A stretch of DNA of 64,000 nt from NCBI GenBank assembly GCA_014075255.1, contig CP046178.1, positions 2,312,894 to 2,376,893 on the forward strand. Reading direction: 5' to 3'. Both the position numbers and the translations under genes were made by a program. Of this stretch, positions 8,849 to 18,650 are shown in pieces. The notes below the pieces were generated by a model that did no database searches, was not told where the DNA came from, and saw only the letters and a list, made by a program, of their open reading frames with translations. Source of the stretch: Gammaproteobacteria bacterium (lineage in GTDB: Bacteria > Pseudomonadota > Gammaproteobacteria > UBA4575). Each line of letters opens with the position of its first letter. Position 1 is the first letter of the stretch.

Positions 8849-9681
8849 CCAAAAATCAAAAATCTGAAGACATGGGGATGCATGCCGAGCAATTGGCGGG
8901 TCGGACACAACAGATGTATTTCTCTGCTTCTGAAGAAGAGAACTTCACATATGCATATGCACACGATGTAGATTTTGACAAAACTGCAGAGTTTGATTGC
9001 GAGAAAATGAGTAATGTGGAAGTAAATATCAAAATACGTGAGTTGATGAAGCAAGGGCATGGAACGATCACTGTAAAAAATCCTATGGGCAAGCATTCCT
9101 TGGGTGTAGGAATCTTGAATCGACTCAATCTTAATTTTGAAGGCAGTTTAGGTTACTTTGCAGTAGGCCTAATTGATGGTCCCAACATACATATTAATGG
9201 TCGTGTGGGTTGGTCATGCGGTGAAAACATGATGGCCGGAACGGCGTTGATTGAAAAAAATGCTGGTTCAACTTTTGGGGCCGCTATTCGTGGCGGTGAT
9301 TTAGTTTGCAAAGGCAGCGTTGGTTCTCGTACCGGCATCGACCAAAAAGGCGGCACCATTATTGTGGGTGGAGATACCGGTGCTTTTACAGGTTTCATGA
9401 TGCAACGTGGTCGTATGATCTTATTAGGTAATGCAAGTAGCAACCTCGGCGATTCAATGTATGACGGCACTATTTATATTGCTGGTAAAGTTAAAAGTTT
9501 AGGTGTCGATGCGGTAGAAGGCGAAATGACGGATCTTGATGTTCGTTATCTGCAAAGCAAACTTGATTTGTATGGAATGGAAGCACCGAATGGTGTTGAA
9601 AACATCACTAAGATAGTTTCTGGAAAACAGTTGTGGAATTACGACAACTTAGAACCCACTGAGAAGAAACTGGTGCTCTAA
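8836..9681 (+). CDS. GXGXG-domain protein, MgsB/GlxC-like
   Basis: A 281-aa protein equal to the C-terminal GXGXG (domain 3) beta-helix of glutamate synthase, with repeats such as NGRVGWSCGENMMAGTALIEKNAG and GGDTGAFTGFMMQRGRMILLG. This domain is structural, linking the amidotransferase and FMN parts. Its ATG lies inside the end of the previous gene after GGGGAGG. Part of a three-subunit enzyme transferring the glutamine or methylamide nitrogen. Confidence 0.85.
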   Translation: MASVAKNQKSEDMGMHAEQLAGRTQQMYFSASEEENFTYAYAHDVDFDKTAEFDCEKMSNVEVNIKIRELMKQGHGTITVKNPMGKHSLGVGILNRLNLNFEGSLGYFAVGLIDGPNIHINGRVGWSCGENMMAGTALIEKNAGSTFGAAIRGGDLVCKGSVGSRTGIDQKGGTIIVGGDTGAFTGFMMQRGRMILLGNASSNLGDSMYDGTIYIAGKVKSLGVDAVEGEMTDLDVRYLQSKLDLYGMEAPNGVENITKIVSGKQLWNYDNLEPTEKKLVL

Positions 9682-9704
9682 TAACAGAAGTTGAGGATAA
9701 AATT

Positions 9705-11048
9705 ATGTCTGTAAAAGACGACGCAAAAAAATATCATTTAGGTAGCAGTTATGTATTCCCGCCGGAGGTCATGAATGACATTCATGTAAAGGCTGAGTTA
9801 GGTCGATACCGCATGCGTGGATTTTCTTTATTCAAGAAAATTCCGAGTTGGGATGATTTAACATTTATGCCGGGCACATTAACTCGATTTGTGATCGAAG
9901 GATACCGTGAAAAATGTGAGACCAAAACCGTAATTGGTCCAATGGCCAAACGCCCGCTTGTTTTGGATATTCCTGTGTATATCACTGGTATGAGTTTTGG
10001 TGCTTTAAGTTATGAAGCAAAAACAGCGTTAGCACGGGGTGCAACCATGGCGGGTACGGCAACCTGTTCAGGAGAGGGTGGCATGATTCCTGACGAGCGC
10101 CGCTATTCTTCAAAATGGTTTTACCAAGTGATTCAATCACGCTACGGGTTTAATCCAAATCATTTGCGTCTTACTGATGCGGTAGAATTTTTTATAGGAC
10201 AAGGTTGTAAAGTCGGTTTAGGCGGGCATTTGATGGGTCAAAAAGTGACGGATCAAGTTGCTGAAATGCGTTCTTTGCCAGCAGGTATTGATCAGCGTTC
10301 TCCTGCGCGTCATCCGGATTGGCTAGGTCCGGATGATCTTTCGTTAAAGATCCAAGAAATTCGTGAGGCTACTGATTGGCAAATACCCATTCAGTTAAAG
10401 CTGGGTGCAGCACGTGTGTATGACGATGTGCGTATGGCTGCGAAAACAGGTCCGGATTCTATTTTTATTGATGGTATGGAAGGCGGAACTGGAGCGGGTC
10501 CTCACCTGGCAACGGAAGATACCGGTGTTCCAGGTATTGCTGCGATTCGCCAAGCACGACGTGCCATTCAAGATGTGGGTATGGAAGGAAAAATTTCCTT
10601 GGTATACGCAGGTGGAATTCGTAATGGTGCCGATGTGGCAAAAGCGATAGCTTTAGGTGCAGATGCTTGCGCCATTGGGCATTCTGCGTTAATGGCATTG
10701 AACTGCAATAAAGATATTCCGGAAGCCAATTTTGAAGAAGAAATGGGTGTAGAAGCGGGTCATTGTTATCACTGCCATACCGGGCGATGTCCAGTAGGCG
10801 TTACCACGCAAGATCCAGAATTACGTAAACGCTTAAATCCAGATGAAGCTGCGATTCGTGTGTATAACTTTTTGCACACCCTCACCATTGAAGCGCAATT
10901 ATTCGCAAGAGCTTGTGGAAAGACCAATATCCACTCGCTTGAGCCAGAAGATTTAGCGGCTTTAACGATGGAAGCTTCTGCAATGGCGCAAGTACCACTG
11001 GCGGGTTCACAGTATACTGTGGGTCGTCCTGATTTAACGCGTTTCTAA
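9705..11048 (+). CDS. FMN-binding glutamate synthase domain protein, MgsC/GlxD-like
   Basis: A 447-aa protein equal to the central FMN barrel (domain 2) of glutamate synthase. It shows ITGMSFGALSYEAKTALARG, the FMN-phosphate segment VYAGGIRNGADVAKAIALGADA and the cysteine motif CYHCHTGRCPVG (around 350) that binds the iron-sulfur cluster. It follows MgsB-like by 23 bp. The reaction inferred is methylamine transfer from gamma-glutamylmethylamide to 2-oxoglutarate, giving N-methylglutamate; ordinary glutamate synthesis is the alternative. Confidence 0.85.
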   Translation: MSVKDDAKKYHLGSSYVFPPEVMNDIHVKAELGRYRMRGFSLFKKIPSWDDLTFMPGTLTRFVIEGYREKCETKTVIGPMAKRPLVLDIPVYITGMSFGALSYEAKTALARGATMAGTATCSGEGGMIPDERRYSSKWFYQVIQSRYGFNPNHLRLTDAVEFFIGQGCKVGLGGHLMGQKVTDQVAEMRSLPAGIDQRSPARHPDWLGPDDLSLKIQEIREATDWQIPIQLKLGAARVYDDVRMAAKTGPDSIFIDGMEGGTGAGPHLATEDTGVPGIAAIRQARRAIQDVGMEGKISLVYAGGIRNGADVAKAIALGADACAIGHSALMALNCNKDIPEANFEEEMGVEAGHCYHCHTGRCPVGVTTQDPELRKRLNPDEAAIRVYNFLHTLTIEAQLFARACGKTNIHSLEPEDLAALTMEASAMAQVPLAGSQYTVGRPDLTRF

Positions 11049-11084
11049 AATGATTTCACTATATAAAAGTATTTGGAGAAGATC

Positions 11085-11474
11085 ATGAGTGATAAAGATA
11101 TAGACCATTTTATAAAATCCGACGGGCTTGATGAAGAGCGAGAAAAAATGATTGGCCAACATATTGGCTATCGTTATGATGTAAATTTAGTGCCTGACTT
11201 AAAATATTTAACACCGTTTCTTAAAAAATATATTGAATTAATGGGTTGGTCTGATCTGAATTGGCTTGAAGATGTGCATATGGGTTATGAAGAAAACCGT
11301 GCTGCAGTATTTGATCGCAATATTAACGGTTGGGTTACTGTGCCTGAGGATTTAGAAATGTCTGATAACCAACAAGAGCGAGACATGGTTGCACGTGAGT
11401 TACTTGTTAAATTTCAAATGTCAAAAAATCACCCTATGGTAGATTTGCGCAAAGCTTATGAGAAATTTGACTAA
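11085..11474 (+). CDS. Conserved-looking small protein of the gmaS/mgs cluster
   Basis: A 129-aa soluble, acidic protein from ATG 11085, which has GGAG upstream; a TTG at 11073 would bury that site. No motif recognised. It follows mgsC-like by 36 bp in the same direction and is probably cotranscribed, so it may be an accessory or regulatory subunit of the amidotransferase complex. Confidence 0.6.
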   Translation: MSDKDIDHFIKSDGLDEEREKMIGQHIGYRYDVNLVPDLKYLTPFLKKYIELMGWSDLNWLEDVHMGYEENRAAVFDRNINGWVTVPEDLEMSDNQQERDMVARELLVKFQMSKNHPMVDLRKAYEKFD

Positions 11475-11513
11475 CCTCATGTTCAAATCTGGCTTAGATA
11501 AAATAACAATAAG

Positions 11514-12095
11514 GTGACAGAGGAAACTGCAGGACAACTACTGCGCGCTCACTTCCTAGGTTGGCAATGCAGAGTTCGCCAGCATGCAGTTCGCATGGAA
11601 GAAGGTAGACCTTCAGAAGGAATGCAGCCTTCAGCAGTAATAAATAATGAAGTAATTGGTAATCTTACCGTTTTAATTAATAAAAAAGAATTGGCTGAAC
11701 TGGTTGCCGAGTTTCGCTATATGTATAAAAAAAATGATGATCCTGCTTTACGTCGCAAAGATTTATTAAAAGTTTTAGTCGCGGGGTATTTTCAGCAACT
11801 AGAAGAATTTTCAGATTGTTTGACTGCTTTGTTTTCACCAAACTCTGAGATCACCAATAAACTTATAGCGGCAAGTAATCTATCGTTATATTTTAATCAA
11901 CAAAATCAGAAATATATCATTCCATGTTCTGTGCAAGAACTGAATTCTGAAAATCTTGAGTACCAAGCCACTTTTTGGCACAACTCAATATTTAACGCTA
12001 AGCTTCCAGCAGATGTTCGCATCCTGTCTTTTGTGCCAGATTGGTCCTCAGCACAAGCAGATCCTTTGCCAAATCAGCTCGCGGTAGCCATGTAG
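11514..12095 (+). CDS. Unknown protein of the gmaS/mgs cluster (GTG start)
   Basis: A 193-aa soluble protein from GTG 11514 with AAGG directly before it. The chain contains a basic middle part and MEEGRPSEGMQPSAVI. No family recognised. It sits between the previous small protein and a GFA-type protein with short gaps of 39 and 16 bp, so the whole row from 6402 to 12558 can be one transcript. Confidence 0.55.
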   Translation: MTEETAGQLLRAHFLGWQCRVRQHAVRMEEGRPSEGMQPSAVINNEVIGNLTVLINKKELAELVAEFRYMYKKNDDPALRRKDLLKVLVAGYFQQLEEFSDCLTALFSPNSEITNKLIAASNLSLYFNQQNQKYIIPCSVQELNSENLEYQATFWHNSIFNAKLPADVRILSFVPDWSSAQADPLPNQLAVAM

Positions 12096-12111
12096 TTTCC
12101 CACATAATTCT

Positions 12112-12558
12112 GTGAGTAATTCTAGTAATCAAGCTTATAGAGTTCATACAGGTAATTGCCTCTGTGGAGCCGTTCGCTACAAAGTTACAGGACCTTTGCG
12201 CGATGTTGTGAATTGTCACTGTAGTTTGTGTCGCAAGTTTCACGGACATTATGGTGCTTACACAGCAGCACCTCGCGAAAACGTATTCATTAAAAATGAA
12301 AATAATCTTCTCGCCTGGTATCGAGGAATGAATAATCATGCGCGCAGAGGATTTTGTGTGGTTTGCGGATCAAGCTTATTCTGGGATTTGGAAGATGCAG
12401 CTACATTAAGTATTGCAGTAGGCACACTCGATCAACCTACTGGCCTACATACAACAACTCATATTTATACGGTAGACAAAGGAGACTATTATAATTTGTC
12501 TGAGGGTCTCCAAGAACTTCCTAAAGGATTAGGGGCATCTAAGTATTCAGTTAGCTAG
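12112..12558 (+). CDS. GFA/CENP-V family zinc protein
   Basis: A 148-aa protein from GTG 12112. It has the zinc-binding cysteines of the glutathione-dependent formaldehyde-activating (GFA) family: CLCGAVRY near residue 17, CHCSLCRKF near 40 and CVVCGSSLFW near 83. Family members are mostly of unknown activity; the formaldehyde role is proven for few. Its place behind a methylamine-type cluster makes a link to formaldehyde plausible but not shown. Confidence 0.8.
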   Translation: MSNSSNQAYRVHTGNCLCGAVRYKVTGPLRDVVNCHCSLCRKFHGHYGAYTAAPRENVFIKNENNLLAWYRGMNNHARRGFCVVCGSSLFWDLEDAATLSIAVGTLDQPTGLHTTTHIYTVDKGDYYNLSEGLQELPKGLGASKYSVS

Positions 12559-12612
12559 TTCAGCTGATAATTGTCAAATAGAGCTGTAGCATTTGCATAG
12601 ATTAATTGAAGA

Positions 12613-14721
12613 TTATTCGTCTACAGATCTTATAGTGGAGATCTGTTGAGAAAAAATTTGTGGATCAGATGTAGGGAGTTTGCAAGTCCCTTGTTCGCAA
12701 ACGTATGCCGTCGTTTCTCCTTGCATGGCAATTTTCCCTTTAACTAAAGGAATGCTATTAGCAACATTACTTTGTTCGCTACCTTCAGATAGCACAATTA
12801 ATACTTTATTGGGCAAATAGTTTTCTCTATATTTTTTAATAAAATGTTCTGCATCTTGTTTTTTATCTTGTGGAGTGACAATAACAATTTCTTTGGGATT
12901 GTCTAAGTAATAATCAACAGCTAGAATCATTTCAGAAAGAGCAGTCGGATTCTCGGTTAGAATTTGATTGGCTGATTTAAAGGCTTTGTCTGCTCGCATG
13001 CGATATGAATCGTTCGAGGTAAATTCATATAAACGTAATAGATTAAGTGCAGCAACTGAATTGCCTGAAGGTTCTGCCCCATCAAAATACGGTTTTTCTC
13101 TAACCAGGAGGCTTTCATGGTCATCACTGGTCATAAAGAAGCCTCCATTCGTATCATCTTCATAATGATTGGAGAGTGTGTTATCGAGATCTATCGCAAA
13201 ATTAAGCCATTTAATATCGTGAGTGGCCTCATAAAGATCTAAAGTTGCTGCGGTGTAAAATGCATAATCGTCAAGATAAGCATTGTGTTTGTGCGCGCCA
13301 TCTTTATAGCTTCGAAATAATCTGCCTGCTTCGATTAAATGCGTTTTAATAAATGTAGCAGCCATTGCAGCGCGTTGAATATATTTTTGTTCACCAAGAA
13401 TTAATCCAGCGCGCGCATAAGCAGAAATCATTAGCCCATTCCAAGCAGTTAATATTTTTTCATCTCGAATTGGGCGGGGTCTTTTTTCTCGTTCTTTATA
13501 AAGTTTTTCTTTGGCGTCGGTAATAATAGTTTCTAGTTTTTTAATAGATATATTGAGTTCTTTTGCAATAACTGCTTTATCCTTAGGTGTGTGCAGAATA
13601 TTGCGACCCTCAAAGTTTCCATTATTGGTTGTTGCAAAATAGCTCTTTACAATGATTGATGTTTCTTTATCTAGTGCTTGATCTAATTCATTTTCGGACC
13701 AAGTAAAAAAATAGCCTTCTTCACGACGGTGATTATCGACAAGGCTATCTGCATCTGTAGCGGAGTAAAAAGCGCCGTTGGGTGACGACATGTCTCGTTC
13801 AATATAGCGGAGGATCTCTTTGGTAATTTGAAGAAAACTTTCATTACCAGTAAGCTGATAGGCCTCAAGGTATGCCATGGATAGTAGCGCGTTGTCATAA
13901 AGCATTTTTTCAAAATGCGGCACTAGCCATTCTTTGTCAGTACTGTATCGATGAAAACCTCCTCCTACATGATCGTAAATTCCACCCGCAGCCATCTTCT
14001 TTAACGTTAAGGTTGCCATTTCTAATGCTTGAGTATTTTTTGAATGTCTTTGGTAGCGCAGCAGAAAGCGAGTAGATAGATCACTCGGAAATTTTGGAGC
14101 TCGTGACAATCCTCCGTGTAATGGATCAAACCCTGATTGATAATATGAAAACGTATCGTGGAGAATTTTAATCGTGGGTAACTGCTTACTGCTTGTGGCC
14201 GGACTAAGGGAGCTGGAAATTATTTTTGTTAATTGCTGGCTTTGTTCGGCGACCTGATCGGGTTGTGTGTCATAAATATTTTTGAGTTTTTTGATTACGG
14301 TTAAAAATCCAACGTGTGCGCCACGATCACCATCACGCGCAGGAAAATAAGTGCCACCATAAAATGGTTTTCGATCCGGTGTGAGCCAAGTTGTCATCGG
14401 CCAGCCTCCGCGGCCGGTCATGGTTTGTACGGCAGCCATGTAGATGCTGTCTATATCTGGCCGCTCTTCACGATCAACTTTGATCGCAATATAATTTTCA
14501 TTCAAAAACTTTGCTATTTCTTCGTCTTCGAATGACTCTTCTTCCATCACGTGGCACCAATGACACGTGGAGTAACCAATACTTAAAAGTATCGGGCGCT
14601 TTAATCTCTTAGCAGTTTCAAAAGCTTCATCACCCCATGGGTACCAATTTACAGGGTTATGTGCATGTTGAAGAAGGTATGGACTAGATTCCAGAAACAA
14701 TCGGTTAGTGTATTTTGCCAC
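12613..14721 (-). CDS. DUF255/YyaL-type thioredoxin-domain protein (main part, frameshifted from its leader)
   Basis: A 702-aa protein starting in [29 protein letters not shown], with a thioredoxin-like active site [14 protein letters not shown] (about residues 51-64) followed by an alpha/alpha-barrel like that of N-acylglucosamine epimerases. This is the SSP411/YyaL family, of unclear function. The start given is a GTG without ribosome site. The conserved region [12 protein letters not shown]-(V)AKYTNR lies upstream in the same frame, and the frame joins a signal-peptide ORF (14649-14945) only through a one-base shift at a T8/A8 tract (14776-14783). The full gene is thus about 12613-14945. 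Confidence 0.85.
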   Translation of the reverse strand: MAKYTNRLFLESSPYLLQHAHNPVNWYPWGDEAFETAKRLKRPILLSIGYSTCHWCHVMEEESFEDEEIAKFLNENYIAIKVDREERPDIDSIYMAAVQTMTGRGGWPMTTWLTPDRKPFYGGTYFPARDGDRGAHVGFLTVIKKLKNIYDTQPDQVAEQSQQLTKIISSSLSPATSSKQLPTIKILHDTFSYYQSGFDPLHGGLSRAPKFPSDLSTRFLLRYQRHSKNTQALEMATLTLKKMAAGGIYDHVGGGFHRYSTDKEWLVPHFEKMLYDNALLSMAYLEAYQLTGNESFLQITKEILRYIERDMSSPNGAFYSATDADSLVDNHRREEGYFFTWSENELDQALDKETSIIVKSYFATTNNGNFEGRNILHTPKDKAVIAKELNISIKKLETIITDAKEKLYKEREKRPRPIRDEKILTAWNGLMISAYARAGLILGEQKYIQRAAMAATFIKTHLIEAGRLFRSYKDGAHKHNAYLDDYAFYTAATLDLYEATHDIKWLNFAIDLDNTLSNHYEDDTNGGFFMTSDDHESLLVREKPYFDGAEPSGNSVAALNLLRLYEFTSNDSYRMRADKAFKSANQILTENPTALSEMILAVDYYLDNPKEIVIVTPQDKKQDAEHFIKKYRENYLPNKVLIVLSEGSEQSNVANSIPLVKGKIAMQGETTAYVCEQGTCKLPTSDPQIFSQQISTIRSVDE

Positions 14722-14945
14722 GCCACTATTAAGTAAATGCTTAGTGCGAGGCTGGTAGGCACTGCCGCGTTGTTGTTTTTTTTGTTTAGTTCTAGTTGAA
14801 GTTCTTTAGAATAAGGATGTGTGCCTGGCGGAAATTCAAAATTATTTTCATTAGTTGGTAGTTTATTGTTATTTTCTTCTGCGAAACATACTGTGCATTG
14901 CAATAATGTAATCGCTACTAGAGCAGTAATATGGTTTAAATTCAT
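14649..14945 (-). pseudogene. Signal-peptide half of the DUF255 protein, out of frame at an A8 tract
   Basis: The ORF starts MNLNHITALVAITLLQCTVCFAEE, a clear signal peptide, and continues [20 protein letters not shown], which is the exported leader seen on many DUF255 proteins. After eight A (coding strand, 14783 to 14776) the frame leaves the family sequence; adding one A gives [19 protein letters not shown] and runs directly into the 702-aa ORF. It is a broken gene, a sequencing error in a homopolymer, or a slippage-controlled gene. The real coding part in this frame is about 14784-14945. Confidence 0.75.
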
Positions 14946-15353
14946 CGAGATCTTTTTAGTGCTGTGTTGTGTTGAAGTATTAAGTAATTTGAGAAAATCA
15001 TTCTTTTAGTTAGCAGCAGTTATAGCGGTAAAGTAAATTGATGCACATAATTTAATCTGCATCTTTTCGGAATTTAAAGATACGTTGACGCTTCGTTAGT
15101 GGTTAAATTTTAGTCTATTCGAGAATAATTTAACGCCCATATAATTGCTATTGTTTATAAGTACCTATTTGTAGTTAGAATTTACTACCACTCTGTACTA
15201 ATACCCTCTAAGTATTTTGTCTTAGCGATGAGCGGCGTAGAGTGATACGTGTATTTTTAGTGGAAAATAACTTTATAGTCCTTGAAAATAGGCTATAGGG
15301 AGGCGTACGTTCAGATTGCCGTTCGTCAAGAATAATAATAAGAGAAACTAACT
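14946..15353. other. Intergenic region before amt
   Basis: About 400 bp between the divergent DUF255 and amt genes. It should hold both promoters. A TTGACG at about 15083 is a possible -35 element. I found no sigma-54 (GG-N10-GC) site that convinced me, although amt genes often have one. No ORF. Confidence 0.35.
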
Positions 15354-16754
15354 ATGACTGATTCACTGAGTTCACTCACTACTATATTCACTGAGTTCTA
15401 TTACTGGGTAACGGTTGTGCTGATGTTTTTGATCCATGTTGGTTTTTGTATGTATGAGGTGGCGATTTCAAGACGCAAAAATCATCTACATACATTGATG
15501 AAGAATGTAATGGTCATTCCTATTGTTACCATCTCTTTTTTCTTATTTGGTTGGTGGATTTATTTTGCGTTTATTTATGGTCCAGGAATTATGGGAGGGT
15601 TGCAGTCCGCTGCACACGCTTTGCCATGGAGTGAACTTATGGGTGCGCACCTTGGGGGTGCACCAGTTCAAGATACTCTGACTGCAGGTGACACCGCTTA
15701 TTGGTCACGAATAAATGGCGTATTCTGGGCTGCGTTTTTACTGTTCTCTTGGACTGCCGCGTCGATTGTTTCTGGTTCAGTCATTGAGCGTATTCAATCG
15801 GGTGCGTTTTGGATATTAGCGGTATTAATCGGTTCGGTATTTTGGGTGGTAGATGCAGCTTGGGGATGGCATTGGGATGGTTGGATGGTGCATATGCTTG
15901 GATATCACGATGCCTACGCATCTGGCGTTATTCATGCAGTAGCCGGTGGTTTTGCTTTAGGTGTTTTGTGTGTTTTAGGTGCCCGAATTGGAAAGTTTCG
16001 CAAAGACGGTACCCCAAGAAACATACCTCCTCAACATCCTTGGTTAGTGTGTGTTGGGATCTTTCTAATCTTTACAGGTTTCTGGGGATTTTACGCTGCA
16101 TGCAATATTCCAATCATCGATTTCTTTGGTGGCGACATGCTTGACGTGGAAGGCAAGAGTTACTTCACTGCAACTAATATTTACTTAGGACCGACTACAC
16201 TTTCTGCTGTCACATTAAATTATTTGTTGGCGATTTCTGGTGGCTTTTTAACAGGCTATATTCTTTCCAAGGGTGATCCGTTCTGGGCATTCTCTTGTGG
16301 TCTTGCAGGTGTTATTGCCTCATCAGCAGGTAATGACTTGTATCATCCGTTACAAGCCATGATTGTTTCTATTTTGGGCTCTATCGTTGCCTTTAAAATG
16401 CATTATTGGGTAGAGAGACGTTTTAAAATTGACGATGCGGTAGGTGCCTGTGCGGTACATGGTTATGCAGGGTTCTTTGGTGTCGTTATTGCCGGCTTTA
16501 TTTTATGGGGCTATCCGTCTTCACCGTTTGAAGGTTATGCGGTAATCACACCATGGGGGCAGTTGGCCGGTGCGGTGATTATGTTTTTTGTGTTGGGGTT
16601 CTTGCCAGGGTTTATTGTGGCAAAAATACTAAATAGTTTTGGGATTCTGCGTATACCAAGAGAAGTTGAATTAGCGGGTTTGGATATCTCTGCAGAAATG
16701 CTTAGTGACCAAGAGTTTTCAGATTTAGAAAAAGCTTTACGTGATGAATCCTAG
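15354..16754 (+). CDS. amt: Ammonium/methylammonium transporter (Amt family)
   Basis: A 466-aa membrane protein with about 11 helices and Amt signatures: HAVAGGFALGV carrying the first pore histidine and DDAVGACAVHGYAGFFGV carrying the second. It is diverged from AmtB: the region before the first pore His reads AAWGWHWDGWMVHMLGYHDAYASG instead of the usual DFAGG. No glnK lies next to it. Given the methylamine-type cluster upstream, uptake of methylammonium is a reasonable inference; the family moves both. Confidence 0.85.
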   Translation: MTDSLSSLTTIFTEFYYWVTVVLMFLIHVGFCMYEVAISRRKNHLHTLMKNVMVIPIVTISFFLFGWWIYFAFIYGPGIMGGLQSAAHALPWSELMGAHLGGAPVQDTLTAGDTAYWSRINGVFWAAFLLFSWTAASIVSGSVIERIQSGAFWILAVLIGSVFWVVDAAWGWHWDGWMVHMLGYHDAYASGVIHAVAGGFALGVLCVLGARIGKFRKDGTPRNIPPQHPWLVCVGIFLIFTGFWGFYAACNIPIIDFFGGDMLDVEGKSYFTATNIYLGPTTLSAVTLNYLLAISGGFLTGYILSKGDPFWAFSCGLAGVIASSAGNDLYHPLQAMIVSILGSIVAFKMHYWVERRFKIDDAVGACAVHGYAGFFGVVIAGFILWGYPSSPFEGYAVITPWGQLAGAVIMFFVLGFLPGFIVAKILNSFGILRIPREVELAGLDISAEMLSDQEFSDLEKALRDES

Positions 16755-16813
16755 TACATCTAAAGAACTAGCGTTTAAAAATACATAAGAATTTTTATAA
16801 GGAGGCAAAAGCT

Positions 16814-17011
16814 ATGTCAACCGGTGTTGAAAGTTTTGCAAAAATTGATGAGTTAGGTGCTGTGTACCCTATGGTAGGTAGTGAGTGGTTATTGGTAATC
16901 ATTACCGTGGTATTTTTTGTAGGGTGTTTTATTTGGCGAATTAAAACTGAAAAACATGAACATCAAGAGGCAATTAAATGCGCGCGCGAACAAACACAAA
17001 ATAAATCGTAG
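16814..17011 (+). CDS. 65-aa single-span membrane protein next to amt
   Basis: ATG with a strong GGAGG site. One helix (about 25-42) followed by a charged cytoplasmic tail rich in Lys, Glu and His. It follows amt by 59 bp and is closed by a hairpin at 17074. It could be a transporter accessory subunit; no family recognised. Confidence 0.6.
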   Translation: MSTGVESFAKIDELGAVYPMVGSEWLLVIITVVFFVGCFIWRIKTEKHEHQEAIKCAREQTQNKS

Positions 17012-17073
17012 TAATTTTAAAGATGCTTTGTTTGTATACTAAAATAATAATTATAATGACTCCTCCAAACTTA

Positions 17074-17101
17074 AGTCCCGTTTATAGCGGGACTATTCTT
17101 T
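17074..17101 (+). terminator. Hairpin terminator after the amt unit
   Basis: Perfect stem AGTCCCG / CGGGACT (17074-17080 with 17088-17094), 7-nt loop, followed by ATTCTTT. The T-run is weak. Confidence 0.6.
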
Positions 17102-17234
17102 AAGATGAAAATTTGTAATTCACAGCGAGATTAAAATAACAACTGAATTTAAGTAACACATGTTTGAAATGTCTAGATAGTTAGTTCAGGTTCATTTATG
17201 AGTCGATTAATTTGCAAAAGATAGAGGAACAAAA

Positions 17235-18302
17235 ATGAAAACGTTAGAAGAAGCTAGGCTCGAGTACCGATCGCATAGTATTCACTGGGGCTTTAAATGG
17301 ACTCTGTTCTGTGCTTGTTTTTGGGGGCTCTGGTATGTGCCAGGAAGCGCGATTTGGTTTGAAGCACCCTACTTTAGCATGGCATTTGAAGAGCCAGGTG
17401 AGCTACTTGTTGCTGCTGCAATCATTACCACGCTTAACGCAATTACGGTTCTAATTTCTCTATTTGTGTGGAATATCGTGCAGCATAAGATGGGTGAATA
17501 CCGTCGCACGTTCCGCCAGATGAGAAAATTATCAAAGTGGTTTTTTCTCGCCGCAATATTTGGCGGGCCCTGTGCAATATTTGGTTCCTTTATGGCCATC
17601 GCCTTTGTAGGTGGTGTGTTTGCGGCCGTGGCAGCACTTTTGTATCCGATAGTCGGCGCGACCTTAGCAAAACTTTGGTACAAGGAAAAAATCACGACAA
17701 GAGCTGCATTAGGCATCTTCGTTATGGTGATTGGTGGGGTAACGGTATTCGCGCCCGGAATCATTGAGGAGATTACAGGTGCAAGTGGAGGCAGTTCAGT
17801 CTGGCTAGGCTATTTGGGCGGCGCAATGGCAGCCATCGGCTGGGGGATTGAAGGGGCTGTTGCGGGTCGCGCACTCGATGTTACCGATCCCGATGTAGGA
17901 ATTTCCATTCGTTTTACAGCAGAAGTTCTATACTGGTGCGTACTTATTCTGCCTGGAATCATTATTTTTACCGATTACCCAGTATTACAAATAATTAAGG
18001 ACACAATGAATTTTTGGGGAATTGTCTGGCTAATGTTAGCGGGTTTTACTTTTGGTTATAGTTATGTGTGCTGGTATAAATCCTTTCCACTGATTGGTGT
18101 GGGTCGCGGGCAAGCAGTTGCTTCTTTATACGGGGTATTCGCAGTGGTCTTTCTCGCTATTTTTACACTGGATTTACCTGAATGGAATTTTGTTTTGGGC
18201 TTGGTACTAGCCGTTGGAGGTGGGTTTATTATGTTTACTGAAGATAATAGCAAGATTGAAGTTATCCGAGATATCGGTGATTCACAGTCGGAGGGGGGAT
18301 AA
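17235..18302 (+). CDS. DMT-superfamily (EamA-like) transporter
   Basis: A 355-aa membrane protein with about ten helices in two EamA-like halves (about 20-175 and 195-340). Start ATG with AGAGGAAC upstream. The second half ends SFPLIGVGRGQAVASLYGVFAVVFLAI, typical of DMT carriers. It lies directly before two small genes (3 bp and 46 bp gaps) and after the amt unit, so an amine or osmolyte substrate is likely; the direction of transport cannot be told. Confidence 0.75.
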   Translation: MKTLEEARLEYRSHSIHWGFKWTLFCACFWGLWYVPGSAIWFEAPYFSMAFEEPGELLVAAAIITTLNAITVLISLFVWNIVQHKMGEYRRTFRQMRKLSKWFFLAAIFGGPCAIFGSFMAIAFVGGVFAAVAALLYPIVGATLAKLWYKEKITTRAALGIFVMVIGGVTVFAPGIIEEITGASGGSSVWLGYLGGAMAAIGWGIEGAVAGRALDVTDPDVGISIRFTAEVLYWCVLILPGIIIFTDYPVLQIIKDTMNFWGIVWLMLAGFTFGYSYVCWYKSFPLIGVGRGQAVASLYGVFAVVFLAIFTLDLPEWNFVLGLVLAVGGGFIMFTEDNSKIEVIRDIGDSQSEGG

Positions 18303-18304
18303 CC

Positions 18305-18604
18305 ATGGCACCAACTATACACATGAAAGGTTATATCCTGCTGCAACTTAACGATGCACCAAATGGCTTGTGGGACTACGAAATTGCTAATAAGGTGTTG
18401 AAAGATTACGACGTAGATATGAATACTGTTTTCTGGAAAGGTGAAGTGCGGGCTACGTTAACCGATATGTTTTCGGGCGCTCTAATAGAAGAGTTGGATG
18501 ACAAATTGGATGATGGTGAACATTTTGGACCTGAGCGGGTTCTGTGCAAATTTGGTTTGACGTCCTTTGGCCGTGAACGCATGCAAGAAACAGGAATTTT
18601 ATAA
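18305..18604 (+). CDS. 99-aa unknown protein coupled to the DMT transporter
   Basis: Starts 3 bp after the transporter stop, with GGAGGGGGGATAACC as a strong ribosome site. A compact soluble protein (MKGYILLQLNDAPNGLWDYEIANKVLKDY) that looks like a small winged-helix-like or sensor domain, but I do not recognise the family. The tight spacing implies a role tied to the transporter. Confidence 0.65.
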   Translation: MAPTIHMKGYILLQLNDAPNGLWDYEIANKVLKDYDVDMNTVFWKGEVRATLTDMFSGALIEELDDKLDDGEHFGPERVLCKFGLTSFGRERMQETGIL

Positions 18605-18650
18605 AATAATTTTAATTCACAACCGTTAAATATTACATGAGGTAAGTACA

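Noticed and set aside
15300-15353. Sigma-54 promoter for amt
   Set aside because: No GG-N10-GC pair with the usual surrounding bases could be found in the 400 bp upstream.
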